A DNA stretch of 64,000 nucleotides from Microbacterium testaceum StLB037 (GCF_008763945.1 NZ_VTQH01000002.1:364578-428577), one strand, 5' to 3'; shown: positions 1-8,700, numbered from the stretch's first letter. A program made the numbers and translations. The notes: a model not told the origin generated them from the letters alone.

Positions 1-17
1 CCGGCGCGGCGCGCAAC

Positions 18-82
18 CTCAGCGATCCGTGCAAAGTCAGTGGCATCCCGTGCCTTCCGGCTGAGGATATGCGAATCACTGA
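18..82. repeat. Family A palindromic repeat, single copy (array A1, possibly continuing outside the window)
   Basis: The left arm (18-40) and right arm (61-82) are imperfect inverted repeats around a 20-base loop. The left arm carries the core CAGCGATCC and the right arm TGCGAATCACTGA. This is the same element as in the arrays at 1979-2382, 19237-19736, 30853-31121, 32093-32259 and 40973-41338. It is the first thing in the window, so the array may extend upstream. Confidence 0.8.
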
Positions 83-145
83 CGCAGAGCGCAAGGAGGG
101 CCGGACGGGCGGCCCGATGTCGGAGGTGGCGCGTACGGTGGAGGC

Positions 146-856
146 ATGTGCGGTCGATTCGTCGTAGCCAATGTGGCCAGTGAGCTCGTGGGGGTGCTGC
201 GCGTCGATGTCGAGGCCGACGAGCTGCCGAAGCCCTCGTACAACATCGCGCCCACGTCGCAGGTGGGGATCGTGCTCGATTCGATCAAGAGCGAGCCCCC
301 GGTGCGGCGCCTCGAGGTCGCGCGGTGGGGCCTGATCCCGGGCTGGGCCAAAGACGTCAAGATCGGCGCGCGGGCGTTCAACGCACGCAGTGAAGAGGTC
401 GAAGACAAGCCGATGTTCCGCAACGCCCTGATCAAGCGGCGCGCGGTGATCCCGGCCTCCGGCTATTACGAATGGAAGACCACCGACGAGGGGAAGACGC
501 CGCACTACATCCACCCCGCCGACGGCTCGCCGCTGTTCTTCGCGGGACTGTACGAGTGGTGGAAGAATCCCGCGCTCGCCGACGATGATCCGGCTCGCTG
601 GGTGCTGAGCTGCACCATCCTCACGCGCGACGCGATCGGGCGCCTCGGGTCGATCCACGACCGCATGCCGCTGTTCATGGACCCCGATTTCGCCGACGCC
701 TGGCTCGACCCCACGACGGAGAACGTCGGAGACATTCTCGACGCGGCGATCGACGCCGCCCCCGACATGGCCGAGACCCTTGACGACCACGTCGTGTCGT
801 CCGCGGTGGGGAACGTGCGCAACGACTCCCCCGAGCTCATCGAGCCGGTCGAGTGA
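146..856 (+). CDS. SOS response-associated peptidase (SRAP/HMCES/YedK family)
   Basis: This 236-residue protein begins MCGRF. Removal of Met exposes Cys2, which in this family forms a thiazolidine crosslink with abasic sites in single-stranded DNA. Other family marks are the NARSE segment near residue 80, the P-A-SGYYEW stretch near residue 102, and HDRMP near residue 170. The family shields abasic sites at replication forks. Its stop codon overlaps the GTG start of the next gene, so the two are probably co-transcribed. The start is fixed by the need for Cys at position 2. The length is normal for the family. Confidence 0.93.
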   Translation: MCGRFVVANVASELVGVLRVDVEADELPKPSYNIAPTSQVGIVLDSIKSEPPVRRLEVARWGLIPGWAKDVKIGARAFNARSEEVEDKPMFRNALIKRRAVIPASGYYEWKTTDEGKTPHYIHPADGSPLFFAGLYEWWKNPALADDDPARWVLSCTILTRDAIGRLGSIHDRMPLFMDPDFADAWLDPTTENVGDILDAAIDAAPDMAETLDDHVVSSAVGNVRNDSPELIEPVE

Positions 857-1761
857 CGTCGCTGCTCACCCGGCCCGTCCTCGCTCGCGAGGAATGGGCA
901 GCCCTCGCTGAAGAGCACGCCGCGCGCGCCGACGTGCTCACCGCTGACCACCGCGCTCGCGCGAGTCGCGCGCAGAAGCACCCGGTCGAGGACTTCCTCT
1001 TCACGTACTACTCGTACAAGCCGGCGATTCTTCGGCGCTGGCATCCGGGCCCGGGCGTGTTGCTCGAGCAGGCCGACGAGCGCGTCGGGTGGCGCTGGTA
1101 CCGGGCAGAGGGCGATCGTGTCGAGGTGGATGCCGAGCGCTTCCGCACCGAGAAGGGATCGATGTACCGCGGAATCGTCAACCTGCTGAGGGCGACCGCC
1201 GACCGGCCGGCGCAGTTCGGCTGCTTCGGCCTGCACGAGTGGGCGATGGCGTACCGCGCCGACGAGGTTCGCCACGCCGTTCCGCTGCGTCTGGGTCGTG
1301 ACGGCACCGACGCGGTGGTCGACGCGCACGACCTGAGGTGTACGCACTTCGACGCTTTCCGGTTCTTCACTCCCGAGGCGGTGCCCCTCAACCGCACGCC
1401 GCTCAGCCGCGACGACCGGGTCGCGAGAGAGCAGCCGGGCTGCCTGCACGCGGGGATGGACGTCTACAAGTGGGCCGTGAAGCTCGGGCCGCTGGTTCCG
1501 GGCTCGTTGCTGCTCGACGCCTTCGAGCTGGCGCGAGACATCCGCACGCTCGACATGCAGGCCTCCCCCTATGACCTGACCGCCTGGGGGTACACCCCCG
1601 TCGCGATCGAGACCCCCGAGGGCAAGGCCGAGTACGTGACGCGCCAGCGCATGGTGAGCGAGCGCGGACAAGCCCTCCGACGGGCCGTCCTCGCGGCCGC
1701 TGCGGGGCTCGACGACACGCCCGGCGGCGCCGATTTCTTGCCGTCGCGATCTGTGTTGTAA
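853..1761 (+). CDS. Conserved protein usually annotated as 3-methyladenine DNA glycosylase
   Basis: This 302-residue protein starts with GTG, in a GTGA overlap with the SRAP gene. I recognise the sequence (FLFTYYSYKPAILRRWHPGP near the N-terminus, later a YKWAVKLGPLVPG stretch) as a conserved actinobacterial family that databases often call 3-methyladenine DNA glycosylase. I cannot see a helix-hairpin-helix or an AAG-type active site that would prove glycosylase activity. Translational coupling to an abasic-site protector is consistent with a DNA repair role, but the function is inference. An alternative is a metal-dependent or uncharacterised enzyme. Confidence 0.7.
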   Translation: MTSLLTRPVLAREEWAALAEEHAARADVLTADHRARASRAQKHPVEDFLFTYYSYKPAILRRWHPGPGVLLEQADERVGWRWYRAEGDRVEVDAERFRTEKGSMYRGIVNLLRATADRPAQFGCFGLHEWAMAYRADEVRHAVPLRLGRDGTDAVVDAHDLRCTHFDAFRFFTPEAVPLNRTPLSRDDRVAREQPGCLHAGMDVYKWAVKLGPLVPGSLLLDAFELARDIRTLDMQASPYDLTAWGYTPVAIETPEGKAEYVTRQRMVSERGQALRRAVLAAAAGLDDTPGGADFLPSRSVL

Positions 1762-1803
1762 GCTCATGGAGTTGCCTCAAACGGGGCGGAAAACAAAACA
1801 AAC

Positions 1804-1879
1804 GGGCCTGTGGCGCAGCTGGTAGCGCACCTGCATGGCATGCAGGGGGTCAGGGGTTCGAGTCCCCTCAGGTCCACCA
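1804..1879 (+). tRNA. tRNA-Ala (anticodon GGC)
   Basis: The acceptor stem GGGCCTG (1804-1810) pairs with CAGGTCC (1869-1875) and contains the G3:U70 wobble that marks alanine tRNAs. The anticodon stem CCTGC/GCAGG encloses the loop ATGGCAT, giving anticodon GGC for GCC, the dominant Ala codon here. The T loop is GGTTCGAGTCC. Discriminator A1876 is followed by an encoded CCA (1877-1879). Confidence 0.97.
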
Positions 1880-1885
1880 CAAGAG

Positions 1886-1911
1886 AAAGCCTCCGCTTCG
1901 GCGGGGGCTTT
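1886..1911 (+). terminator. Intrinsic terminator after tRNA-Ala
   Basis: AAAGCCTCCGC (1886-1896), a TTCG tetraloop and GCGGGGGCTTT (1901-1911) form an 11-pair stem with one G-U pair. It lies 7 bases past the tRNA CCA end and is followed by a T-containing stretch. Confidence 0.8.
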
Positions 1912-1978
1912 CGTCGTTTCGCCTCCGGCTCGTCCTCGGGTCGGCGGGGGCGACGGCATCCCGAGCCGGGCGCATAGA

Positions 1979-2382
1979 CTCAGCGATCCGCATAACTTCA
2001 GCCCCGAGGCAGGGGATGTTACTGACTCTGCGCGAATCGCTGAACCTACGCGGGGCGCCGGCACCACGGCATCCGGGGTTCTCGGCACACACTCAGCGAT
2101 CCGCATAACTTCAGCCCCGAGGCGCGAAATGCCACTGAGTTTGTGCGAATCGCGGAGGTTGTGCGAAGCGATAGGCACCGCGGCATCCGGGGCCCCGGCA
2201 CCAACTCAGCGATCCGCACAACTTCAGCCCTGAGGCGCGGGATGCCACTGACTTTGTGCGGATTGCTGAGGAAAAGAGTGACACCGGCGCCCGCGGCATC
2301 CCGTGCCCCCGCACAAAGTCAGCGATCCGCACAGCCTCAGCCCGAGACCGCCGGAGAGAATGACTCCGCGCGAATCGCGGAG
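1979..2382. repeat. Family A palindromic repeat array A2, four units at 113-base spacing
   Basis: Four hairpin units lie at 1979-2043, 2092-2157, 2205-2270 and 2318-2382. The conserved GATCC of the left arm starts at 1985, 2098, 2211 and 2324, so the period is exactly 113 bases. Left arms read CAGCGATCCGCAYARC and right arms carry TGYGCGRATYGC. Loops are about 20 bases and share a GAGGCGCG-ATGCCA flavour. The array fills the stretch between convergent tRNA-Ala and the MHS transporter gene. I see no gene in 1912-2457. Confidence 0.9.
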
Positions 2383-2414
2383 CGTAGCCGCCCCGCCCCA
2401 CCCATCAACCACAA

Positions 2415-2444
2415 GGGGCGCCTCCCCCGAAGGAGAGGCGCCCC
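2415..2444 (-). terminator. Intrinsic terminator of the transporter gene
   Basis: GGGGCGCCTC (2415-2424) and GAGGCGCCCC (2435-2444) form a perfect 10-pair stem 13 bases beyond the leftward transporter stop. On the minus strand it is followed by TTGTGGTTG. Confidence 0.8.
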
Positions 2445-2457
2445 TCGCGCGGCGGGG

Positions 2458-3822
2458 TCAGCGGGCCGAGACCGTCTCGCGGCTCTTCTTCACGTGCGCT
2501 TCGCGCATCACGAGCTCGTCGTCGAGCCAGTTCGGCGCCTTGTTGCGCAGGGCGAAGATGTACACCGCGAGCGAGGCCGCGATGATGACCGTGACGTACA
2601 CGATGAACAACGGCACCTGCGAGGTCGACTGCGCTCCGGCGTACAGCAGGGGCGCGGTGCCGCCGAAGAGCGAGTTGGCGAGGGCGTAGCCGAGGCCGAC
2701 GCCGAGCGCCCGCACGTGCGTCGGGAACAGCTGGGCCTTCACGAGCGCGTTGATCGAGGTGTATCCGGTCAGGATGACGAAGCCGCCGAGCAGGATCGCG
2801 AAGGCGGCGAACTCGTTGGTCTGCTGCGGGAGCATCGTGATGAGGAACCACGTGTAGAGCACTCCGCCGACGCCGAAGAACACCAGGAGCGTCTTGCGGC
2901 CGACCTTGTCGCTCAGCCAGCCGCCGAGGGGCTGCATCAGCATGAGGGCGGTCAGCGCGATGAGGTTGATCACGGTGCCGGTGACGACGTCGCCGCCCGA
3001 GAAGGCCGTCTTGACGATGTTCGGTCCGGTGACCGAGTACGTGTAGAACGCGACGGTGCCGCCCGCGGTCACCGCGAAGCACAGCAGCAGCGGGCGCCAG
3101 TTGTTCACGAGCAGGTCGCGCATCGAACCGGAGTCCTTCGCCCGGCCCGCCTTGGTGTCGTCGAGCACGTGCTTCTCGAGCGACTCGTCCATCGTGCGGC
3201 GCATCCAGAACACGGCCACCGCCGCGACGCCGCCGATGGCGAACGCCACGCGCCAGCCCCATGTCGTGATGGCTTCCTCGTCGAGCGTCAGCACCATGAT
3301 GAGCAGGGTGGTCTGCGCCAGCACGTGCCCGCCGACGAGCGTGACGTAGTGGAAGGACGAGAGGAACCCGCGGCGACCGGGCATCGCGGCCTCGGACATG
3401 TAGGTGGCGCTCGTGCCGTACTCGCCGCCGGTGGCGAAGCCCTGCAGGAGTCGGGCCAAGACGAGGATGACGACGGCGCCGACTCCGATCGCCTCGGCGG
3501 TCGGAGCGAAGGCGATGATGAGCGAGCAGAAGGCCATGAGCGACACCGACACCGTCAGCGACAGGCGGCGGCCGTAGCGGTCGGCGAAGCGACCGAAGAA
3601 CCACGAGCCGATCGGTCGCATGAGGAAAGTGACGGCGAAGATCGCCCACACGTAGATGGTGGAGTTCTTGTCGTCGGCGCTGAAGAACTGCGACTCGAAG
3701 TACACCGCGAACACGGAGTAGACGTAGACGTCGTACCACTCCACGAGGTTGCCGGCCGAGCCTTTGAGGGTGTTCGAGATCGAACGCCGCAGACTCGTGG
3801 GGATCGTCGTCGTCGTTGACAT
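2458..3822 (-). CDS. MFS transporter, metabolite:H+ symporter (MHS) type
   Basis: This is a 454-residue, 12-helix major facilitator. The N-terminal LVEWYDVYVYSVFAVYF segment, with a charged EWYD in helix 1, is typical of the MHS family (KgtP, ShiA, ProP), which imports small organic acids or osmolytes with protons. RFADRYGRR between helices 2 and 3 is the MFS signature loop, and GEYGTSATYMSEAA follows in helix 5. I chose the ATG at 3822 (MSTTTTIP) because upstream in-frame sequence is Arg/Pro-rich and unlike the family. The upstream Shine-Dalgarno is weak. The substrate cannot be read from sequence. The gene stands alone with its own terminator. Confidence 0.88.
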   Translation of the reverse strand: MSTTTTIPTSLRRSISNTLKGSAGNLVEWYDVYVYSVFAVYFESQFFSADDKNSTIYVWAIFAVTFLMRPIGSWFFGRFADRYGRRLSLTVSVSLMAFCSLIIAFAPTAEAIGVGAVVILVLARLLQGFATGGEYGTSATYMSEAAMPGRRGFLSSFHYVTLVGGHVLAQTTLLIMVLTLDEEAITTWGWRVAFAIGGVAAVAVFWMRRTMDESLEKHVLDDTKAGRAKDSGSMRDLLVNNWRPLLLCFAVTAGGTVAFYTYSVTGPNIVKTAFSGGDVVTGTVINLIALTALMLMQPLGGWLSDKVGRKTLLVFFGVGGVLYTWFLITMLPQQTNEFAAFAILLGGFVILTGYTSINALVKAQLFPTHVRALGVGLGYALANSLFGGTAPLLYAGAQSTSQVPLFIVYVTVIIAASLAVYIFALRNKAPNWLDDELVMREAHVKKSRETVSAR

Positions 3823-4001
3823 GAGGAAACCGTTCGGTCGAGGGACGCTGGTCGTCTCGTCACCGCCGAGAGGGGGCCTCCGGCAGCGGTGACGAGGCTT
3901 ATCGGCCATCGTGTCGGGCCGCGGCACCGCCGAGCGAGATCCTTACAGTGGCCTTACATTCGAGGGCCGCGGAGCCGCCGAGCCTGTGCCTACGATGGAG
4001 C

Positions 4002-4658
4002 ATGCACGTACTCGTCGCCGAGGACGACGGCTCCGTCGCCGCGGCTCTCGTCTCGGCCCTGAGCCGCGCCGGTCACACGTGCACCCGGGTCTCTCGGGGC
4101 AGCGACGTGCTCCTGCGCCACCGCGACGCCCAGGCGGTCCTGCTGGATCTCGGCCTCGAAGACCGCGACGGCCTCGACGTCTTGCGGGATCTCCGTGAGC
4201 TCAGCCAGATCCCGGTGATCGTGGTGACCGCGCGGGGCGACGAGCGGTCGACCGTGCGGGCGCTGTCGCTCGGTGCCGACGACTACCTCGTCAAGCCCGT
4301 GCGCCTGCACGAGCTCCTCGCGCGACTGATCGCCGTCACGCGCCGGTACAGCCCGCCCGAGGAGCCGACCCGTGTGGAGACTTCCCGGCTGTCGATCGAC
4401 ATCGACTCCCGACGCGTCAGCGCCGCGGGCCGTGACGTGTCGCTCACGCCCAACGAGTTCGGCATCCTGTTGTCTCTCGCCCGCCGCGCGGGGACGGTCG
4501 TGAGCCGCCGAGTCATCCTCGACGAGGTGTGGGGCGACGCCTACGCGGCGTCGTCGCGGTCGTTCGACGTGCACATGGGCCAGGTGCGACAGAAGCTCCC
4601 CGAGGTCACAATCACCACGGTCCGCGGCTACGGGTACCGCCTCGAGGATGCCGCGTGA
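4002..4658 (+). CDS. Response regulator, OmpR/PhoB (TctD-like) family
   Basis: This 218-residue protein has a receiver domain (about 1-115) and a winged-helix DNA-binding domain (about 125-218). Acidic pocket residues are E7, D8 and D9. The phosphoacceptor is D49 in the VLLDLGLEDRDG segment. Conserved Thr (VVTARGD) and Lys (YLVKPVR) follow. The C-terminal half ends with the usual TVRGYGYRL. The start ATG at 4002 has GGAG just upstream (3997-4000). Its TGA overlaps the kinase GTG start by GTGA, so the pair is translationally coupled. It is predicted to control transcription in response to the adjacent kinase. Confidence 0.93.
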   Translation: MHVLVAEDDGSVAAALVSALSRAGHTCTRVSRGSDVLLRHRDAQAVLLDLGLEDRDGLDVLRDLRELSQIPVIVVTARGDERSTVRALSLGADDYLVKPVRLHELLARLIAVTRRYSPPEEPTRVETSRLSIDIDSRRVSAAGRDVSLTPNEFGILLSLARRAGTVVSRRVILDEVWGDAYAASSRSFDVHMGQVRQKLPEVTITTVRGYGYRLEDAA

Positions 4659-6043
4659 AGCTGCGGGTCCTGCTTCCGCTGCTGGTCTTCGGGCTCATCG
4701 CGGTCATCGCGGTGCTCATCCCCGTCGCGCAGTCGATCGCGGACTCGCGCACGCAACAGGTCGCCCTGCAGCGCCAGGCGGCGCTCGACCAGGTCGTGCA
4801 GCGGGCCCGAACGGCGCTCGTCCAGGGCGGCACGTCGAGCCTGCAGACCTACGTCGACCGGTTCTACGCGGTGTACGGCGAGGCCGTGCTCGTGCTCGAT
4901 GAGAGCGGCGGCGCGGTTGCCTCGGCCGGGGGCCTCTCCCCCGACGTCGACGTGCGTTCGATAGCCGGAGCGGCCTCGCGGGCGATCCCCCAGGTGTCGC
5001 TGCCGAGCGTCACGCCGTGGGCCCCCGACACCGCGCTGGTCGCCGTCCCCGTCATCGCGGCGGGCGATCTGTCGACCGGAGTGGTGGTGCTCGAGGTCGA
5101 TCTCGTCCGCGCGAAGACCGAGGTCGCGGCGGCGTGGACGGTCGTGGTCCTCATCGGCTTGCTGATGCTCGCCGCCCTCATGGGGGCCTCCCTGCTCTGG
5201 ACACGCTGGATCCTGCGCCCGGTGCGCGCGCTCGATGCCGCCGTCGCCGCGCTCACAGCCCATCGCGAGCCGGTCCCCCTGCGTCCGACCGGACCACCCG
5301 AGCTTCGCCGTCTCAGCCGCGCCTTCACCACCATGACCGACGAGGTCGAGAACACCCTCGAGCAGCAGCGCGGCTTCGTGGCCGACGCCTCGCACCAGCT
5401 GCGCACTCCCCTGGCCGCCATCCGCCTCCGCGTGGACTCGCTCCCTCGGAATCCGGATGCCGCGGACGACCTCGCCGCGGTCGACCACGACCTCGACCGG
5501 CTCGAGCACACCGTCGAACGGATGCTGACCCTGGCCAACGCCGAGCATCGCGCCTCCGCCTCGCGGCAGGGCTACGACGCCGCGCGGGACGAGGGGGCGG
5601 AGCGCGAATGCCGGGTGTCGGCATCCGAGCTCGGGCATCTGCACCGCTGGCGACTCGACGAGGCGGGCGTGATCCTCGAAGCCTCGGACGACACCGCGGT
5701 CGTCGTGCCGTGCGGCCGAGCGGATCTCGAGGAGATGGTCCAGGTGCTGCTCGACAACGCAGCCAACTACGCCGGTCGCGGCGCTCTGGTACGGCTGGCC
5801 CTGACCGACGACGGAGGCGGCGTCACGCTGCGCGTCGACGACTCGGGTGCCCACCTCGCCGACGCCGACCTCGAGAGCATGGGCACACGCTTCTGGCGCG
5901 CGAGCGCTCACCGTTCGATGCCGGGCACCGGCCTGGGGCTCGCGATCGTGGCCGAGCTTATGCGGGCAGCCGGAGGCACCCTGTACCTCGAGCGGTCGCC
6001 CCTGGGCGGACTCGGCGCACGACTCGAGTGGAGACGCTCGTGA
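4655..6043 (+). CDS. Sensor histidine kinase of a TctE-like two-component system
   Basis: This 462-residue membrane kinase starts at GTG 4655, overlapping the regulator stop. It has a first helix near residues 4-24, an extracytoplasmic region of about 120 residues, and a second helix near 155-180. A HAMP-like linker follows, then the H box DASHQLRTPLAAIRL (phosphorylated His about 245). The ATPase part has the N box LLDNAANYA, the DDSG element and the GTGLGLAI G2 box. The G1 region (DDSGAHLADADL) looks slightly degenerate. Its GTGA overlap with the downstream TAXI gene suggests that the binding lipoprotein is part of the sensing device. The ligand is unknown. Confidence 0.92.
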   Translation: MKLRVLLPLLVFGLIAVIAVLIPVAQSIADSRTQQVALQRQAALDQVVQRARTALVQGGTSSLQTYVDRFYAVYGEAVLVLDESGGAVASAGGLSPDVDVRSIAGAASRAIPQVSLPSVTPWAPDTALVAVPVIAAGDLSTGVVVLEVDLVRAKTEVAAAWTVVVLIGLLMLAALMGASLLWTRWILRPVRALDAAVAALTAHREPVPLRPTGPPELRRLSRAFTTMTDEVENTLEQQRGFVADASHQLRTPLAAIRLRVDSLPRNPDAADDLAAVDHDLDRLEHTVERMLTLANAEHRASASRQGYDAARDEGAERECRVSASELGHLHRWRLDEAGVILEASDDTAVVVPCGRADLEEMVQVLLDNAANYAGRGALVRLALTDDGGGVTLRVDDSGAHLADADLESMGTRFWRASAHRSMPGTGLGLAIVAELMRAAGGTLYLERSPLGGLGARLEWRRS

Positions 6044-6972
6044 CCCCGCTGACCCGCCGCGCGTTCTTCTCGATCGTGGCGGGCGCCGGGGCGCTGTCGC
6101 TCGCGGCCTGTTCCGCTCCCTCGTCGACCCCTCTCGTCCTCGGCTGCGGGGAACCGGGCGGCAGCTACCTCGAGTTCGGCCAACTTCTGGCGGCCGCGAC
6201 GGCGTCATCGGCGGCGGTGTCCGTCTCGCCACGGGCCAGCGAGGGCAGCATCGACAACCTCCGCCTGCTGCGGGAGCGCCGCGTGGACCTCGGACTCTCT
6301 CTGGTGGATTCGGCAACGGATGCCGCTGACGACATCGTCGCGATCGGGCGCGTCTACCAGAACTACCTTCAGTGCATCGTGCGCGCGGGCGCCGGGATCT
6401 CGCAGCTCGCCGACCTGGCGGGGCGCACGGTGTCTCTGGGTGCCCCGGGATCGGGCGCGGCTCAGACGGCGAGACGGGTGCTCGACGCGTCCGGACTCGA
6501 CTCGACGGGCACCGCGAGGCCGCGGACGGTGGAACGCACGTTCCGCGGCGCCGTCGACGATCTCGCCGCGGGACGCATCGACGCCTTCTTCTGGTCGGGT
6601 GGGGTCCCCACCCCGCAGATCGCGGCACTCGCCGAGCAAGTACCGGTGTCGGTGATCGACACGACCCCCGCTCTGCCGGCGCTCAGTGCGCGGTTCCCCG
6701 ACGTGTACGCCGCCACCACGATCCCCGCCGGCGTCTACGGCGCCACGCGATCGGTGCCCACGATCGGCGTCGCGAACCTCCTGCTCGCTCGCGCCGACCT
6801 CGCCGACGACCTGGCGCGCGCGCTCGTCGACGCCCTCATCGACGACGCCCCGGCCCTCGTGCCGCCGGACGCCCTCGGCATCCAGTATCTGACCCCGGCG
6901 AGTCTCATCGACACCTCGCCGATCGCCCTGCACCCCGCCGCCGAGCGCCGGTATCGCGAGCGGTACGGCTGA
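6040..6972 (+). CDS. TAXI-family TRAP solute-binding lipoprotein
   Basis: This 310-residue protein starts at GTG 6040. The N-terminus shows a twin-arginine motif (TRRAFF, R6R7), a hydrophobic stretch and a lipobox LAAC, giving lipid-modified C24. The GGSYLEFGQLLAAA segment and the later ISQLADLAGRTVSLGAPGSGAAQTA are typical of TAXI binding proteins, the non-DctP class of TRAP receptors. No TRAP permease gene (DctQ/M or fused 4TM-12TM) is nearby. The gene overlaps the histidine kinase gene and ends 5 bases before the convergent LCP gene. It may feed ligand information to the kinase rather than to a transporter; that is inference from context. Confidence 0.88.
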   Translation: MTPLTRRAFFSIVAGAGALSLAACSAPSSTPLVLGCGEPGGSYLEFGQLLAAATASSAAVSVSPRASEGSIDNLRLLRERRVDLGLSLVDSATDAADDIVAIGRVYQNYLQCIVRAGAGISQLADLAGRTVSLGAPGSGAAQTARRVLDASGLDSTGTARPRTVERTFRGAVDDLAAGRIDAFFWSGGVPTPQIAALAEQVPVSVIDTTPALPALSARFPDVYAATTIPAGVYGATRSVPTIGVANLLLARADLADDLARALVDALIDDAPALVPPDALGIQYLTPASLIDTSPIALHPAAERRYRERYG

Positions 6973-6977
6973 GCGGT

Positions 6978-8228
6978 TCAGTTCACGCAGGGCACCGACC
7001 CCGAGCGCATCGGCTGCTGCGAGTCGGTGTACACCGATGACGTCGGGCTGGGAGACGCCGAGGGGGCCGCGGTCTCGGAAGCCGTGGCCGCGGGCTCCTC
7101 GGACGGGGCCGAGGACGCCTCCGTCGTCGACGCGGGCTCCGGATGCAGCAGGGCGCTGACCTGCGCCGCGATCGCCTTCTGGTCGACGATGTTTACGCTC
7201 TCGCCGTCGATCGTGCCGAAGCGCTCGACGGGAAGGGTCTGGAACGTCACGTCTCCCCCGGCGAGGCGCTGCGCGGTGGAGGCGAGGCTCAGCAGGTCGA
7301 AGCCCTTGTCGACGGCCACGTACTGCTTGGCGGTATCGAGGAGGTCCTGCATGCGTCCGAAGTCGGTGAACGTCTGCGCATCGCGCAGCTTGAGCGCGAG
7401 CGACACCATGAACGCCTGCTGGCGGCGCGTGCGGTCGAGGTCGGTGAGGAAGACGTTGCGGTACTCGGTGTCGCGGCGCTGACGAACGAACGCCATCGCC
7501 TGCGACGCGTCGATCTGCTGCTCGCCGGCGGCGAAGTTCGCGCCCGAGTACGTGTCGGCCGTGGCCTGGTTCAGGCACACCGAGATCGGCTGCACGGCCT
7601 GCGCGACCCGGTAGAACGCCGCCATCGTGACCTCGACGAAGTGGTCGATGGGCACCCCTCCCAGGAACTGCGAGACGGTCTGCATCTCCTCGGTACGGGC
7701 GGCGTCACGGGCCTGCTGGTACGCGTCGTCCTCGGCCACGCCCGCGGCGCGCAGCTCGTCGTTCTTCGCGGCGAAGGCTCGACCATAAGCCTCTTTGATC
7801 TTCCCCTTCTTCGTCCCGCCGGGAGCGCCCGCGTAGTCGACGTAGTCGTCGCGTGGGATCGAGACGGCCACCGCCTGCCCGCCGCCGGCCGGGATGTGCA
7901 CGTACATCAGCACGTTGGTGTTGTACCCGCCGACCGAGGCGTCTTCGGCGTGAATGGCGTCGTAGATCTCCTGCGGGTAGGGCTTGCCGTCCTCGTCGAC
8001 GCGGCTGTCGAGACCCATGATGAGGATGTTCTGCTCGCCCTCGTCCTGCGCGACGCCGGGAGCGGCGGTGGGCAGCTCGGCATCGGAATGACGGATGCCA
8101 TTGGCCGCCCCCGCGAGGTTCACGGCGACGAAGGCCACGGTGCCCACCACCGCCGTGGTGACGACGGCGGCGACGATGAGCAGGAGTCGGCGCCGGTTGC
8201 GGCGCACGCGGGGCGAGGTGGGTGACAC
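6978..8228 (-). CDS. LytR-CpsA-Psr (LCP) family cell-wall glycopolymer transferase
   Basis: This 416-residue protein starts with GTG. Arg-rich residues 7-14 precede one transmembrane helix (about 15-38), followed by a long extracytoplasmic domain. The LCP fold is marked by NILIMGLDSR, the catalytic Asp/Arg region VSIPRDDYVDYAG, and the RQRRDTEYRNVFLTDLDRTRRQQ motif that binds pyrophosphate. The family attaches teichoic acid-like or arabinogalactan-type polymers to peptidoglycan from lipid carriers. A Ser/Ala/Glu-rich low-complexity tail (about 365-410) is not part of the enzyme fold. It is transcribed alone, convergent with the TAXI gene. Confidence 0.93.
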   Translation of the reverse strand: MSPTSPRVRRNRRRLLLIVAAVVTTAVVGTVAFVAVNLAGAANGIRHSDAELPTAAPGVAQDEGEQNILIMGLDSRVDEDGKPYPQEIYDAIHAEDASVGGYNTNVLMYVHIPAGGGQAVAVSIPRDDYVDYAGAPGGTKKGKIKEAYGRAFAAKNDELRAAGVAEDDAYQQARDAARTEEMQTVSQFLGGVPIDHFVEVTMAAFYRVAQAVQPISVCLNQATADTYSGANFAAGEQQIDASQAMAFVRQRRDTEYRNVFLTDLDRTRRQQAFMVSLALKLRDAQTFTDFGRMQDLLDTAKQYVAVDKGFDLLSLASTAQRLAGGDVTFQTLPVERFGTIDGESVNIVDQKAIAAQVSALLHPEPASTTEASSAPSEEPAATASETAAPSASPSPTSSVYTDSQQPMRSGSVPCVN

Positions 8229-8277
8229 CGACCCAGCTTGCGCCCCCGCGGCTATGAATCCGGCGAACGAACGCGAA

Positions 8278-8304
8278 CGCCCCCTGCCGCGGTGGCAGAG
8301 GGCG
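8278..8304 (-). terminator. Intrinsic terminator of the rplU-rsfS operon
   Basis: CGCCCCCTGCC (8278-8288) pairs with GGCAGAGGGCG (8294-8304), with one mismatch, 15 bases past the rsfS stop. It separates the long leftward operon from the LCP gene. Confidence 0.65.
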
Positions 8305-8319
8305 TCGACGGGGAGGGCG

Positions 8320-8700
8320 TCAGTCGGCGGCGTTGGCCGGGGTCGGCAGCTCGATCGGGACGACCGGGCAGTCCTTCCACAGGCGCTCGAGGCCGTAATA
8401 GACGCGCTCCTCTTCGTGGAAGACGTGCACGACCAGGTCGCCGAAGTCGAGCAGCACCCAGCGGGACTCCTGCCGGCCCTCGCGACGCACGCGCTTGTGG
8501 CCGTGCTCGAGCAGCTTCTCTTCGACCTCGTCGGCGATCGCGGCGACGTTGCGCTCGTTGCGACCGGTGACGAGGAGGAAGATGTCGACCAGCGGAAGGG
8601 GCTCGGAGACGTCGAGGGCGACGATGTCGTCGCCGCCCTTCGCGTCGGCGGCGAGGGCGGCGATCTGCGCCATCTCGCGACCGTTGTCGGTGGCGGTCAT
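8320..8700 (-). CDS. rsfS: Ribosomal silencing factor RsfS
   Basis: This 126-residue RsfS/Iojap protein has the core LPLVDIFLLVTGRNERNVAAIADEVEE and the family's WVLLDFGDLVVHVFHEEER. It binds ribosomal protein L14 on the 50S subunit and blocks subunit joining when nutrients are short. The ATG overlaps the stop of the upstream proline-rich gene (ATGA). Its position after nadD is conserved in many bacteria. Confidence 0.95.
   Translation of the reverse strand: MTATDNGREMAQIAALAADAKGGDDIVALDVSEPLPLVDIFLLVTGRNERNVAAIADEVEEKLLEHGHKRVRREGRQESRWVLLDFGDLVVHVFHEEERVYYGLERLWKDCPVVPIELPTPANAAD

Noticed and set aside
4529..4654. Longer N-terminus for the histidine kinase
   Set aside because: That stretch is coded inside the response regulator in another frame and is Arg/Gly-rich; GTG 4655 gives a proper first helix and a GTGA overlap.
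6972..6978. Shared terminator between the TAXI and LCP genes
   Set aside because: Only 5 bases separate the stops and I see no hairpin; transcripts probably overlap.
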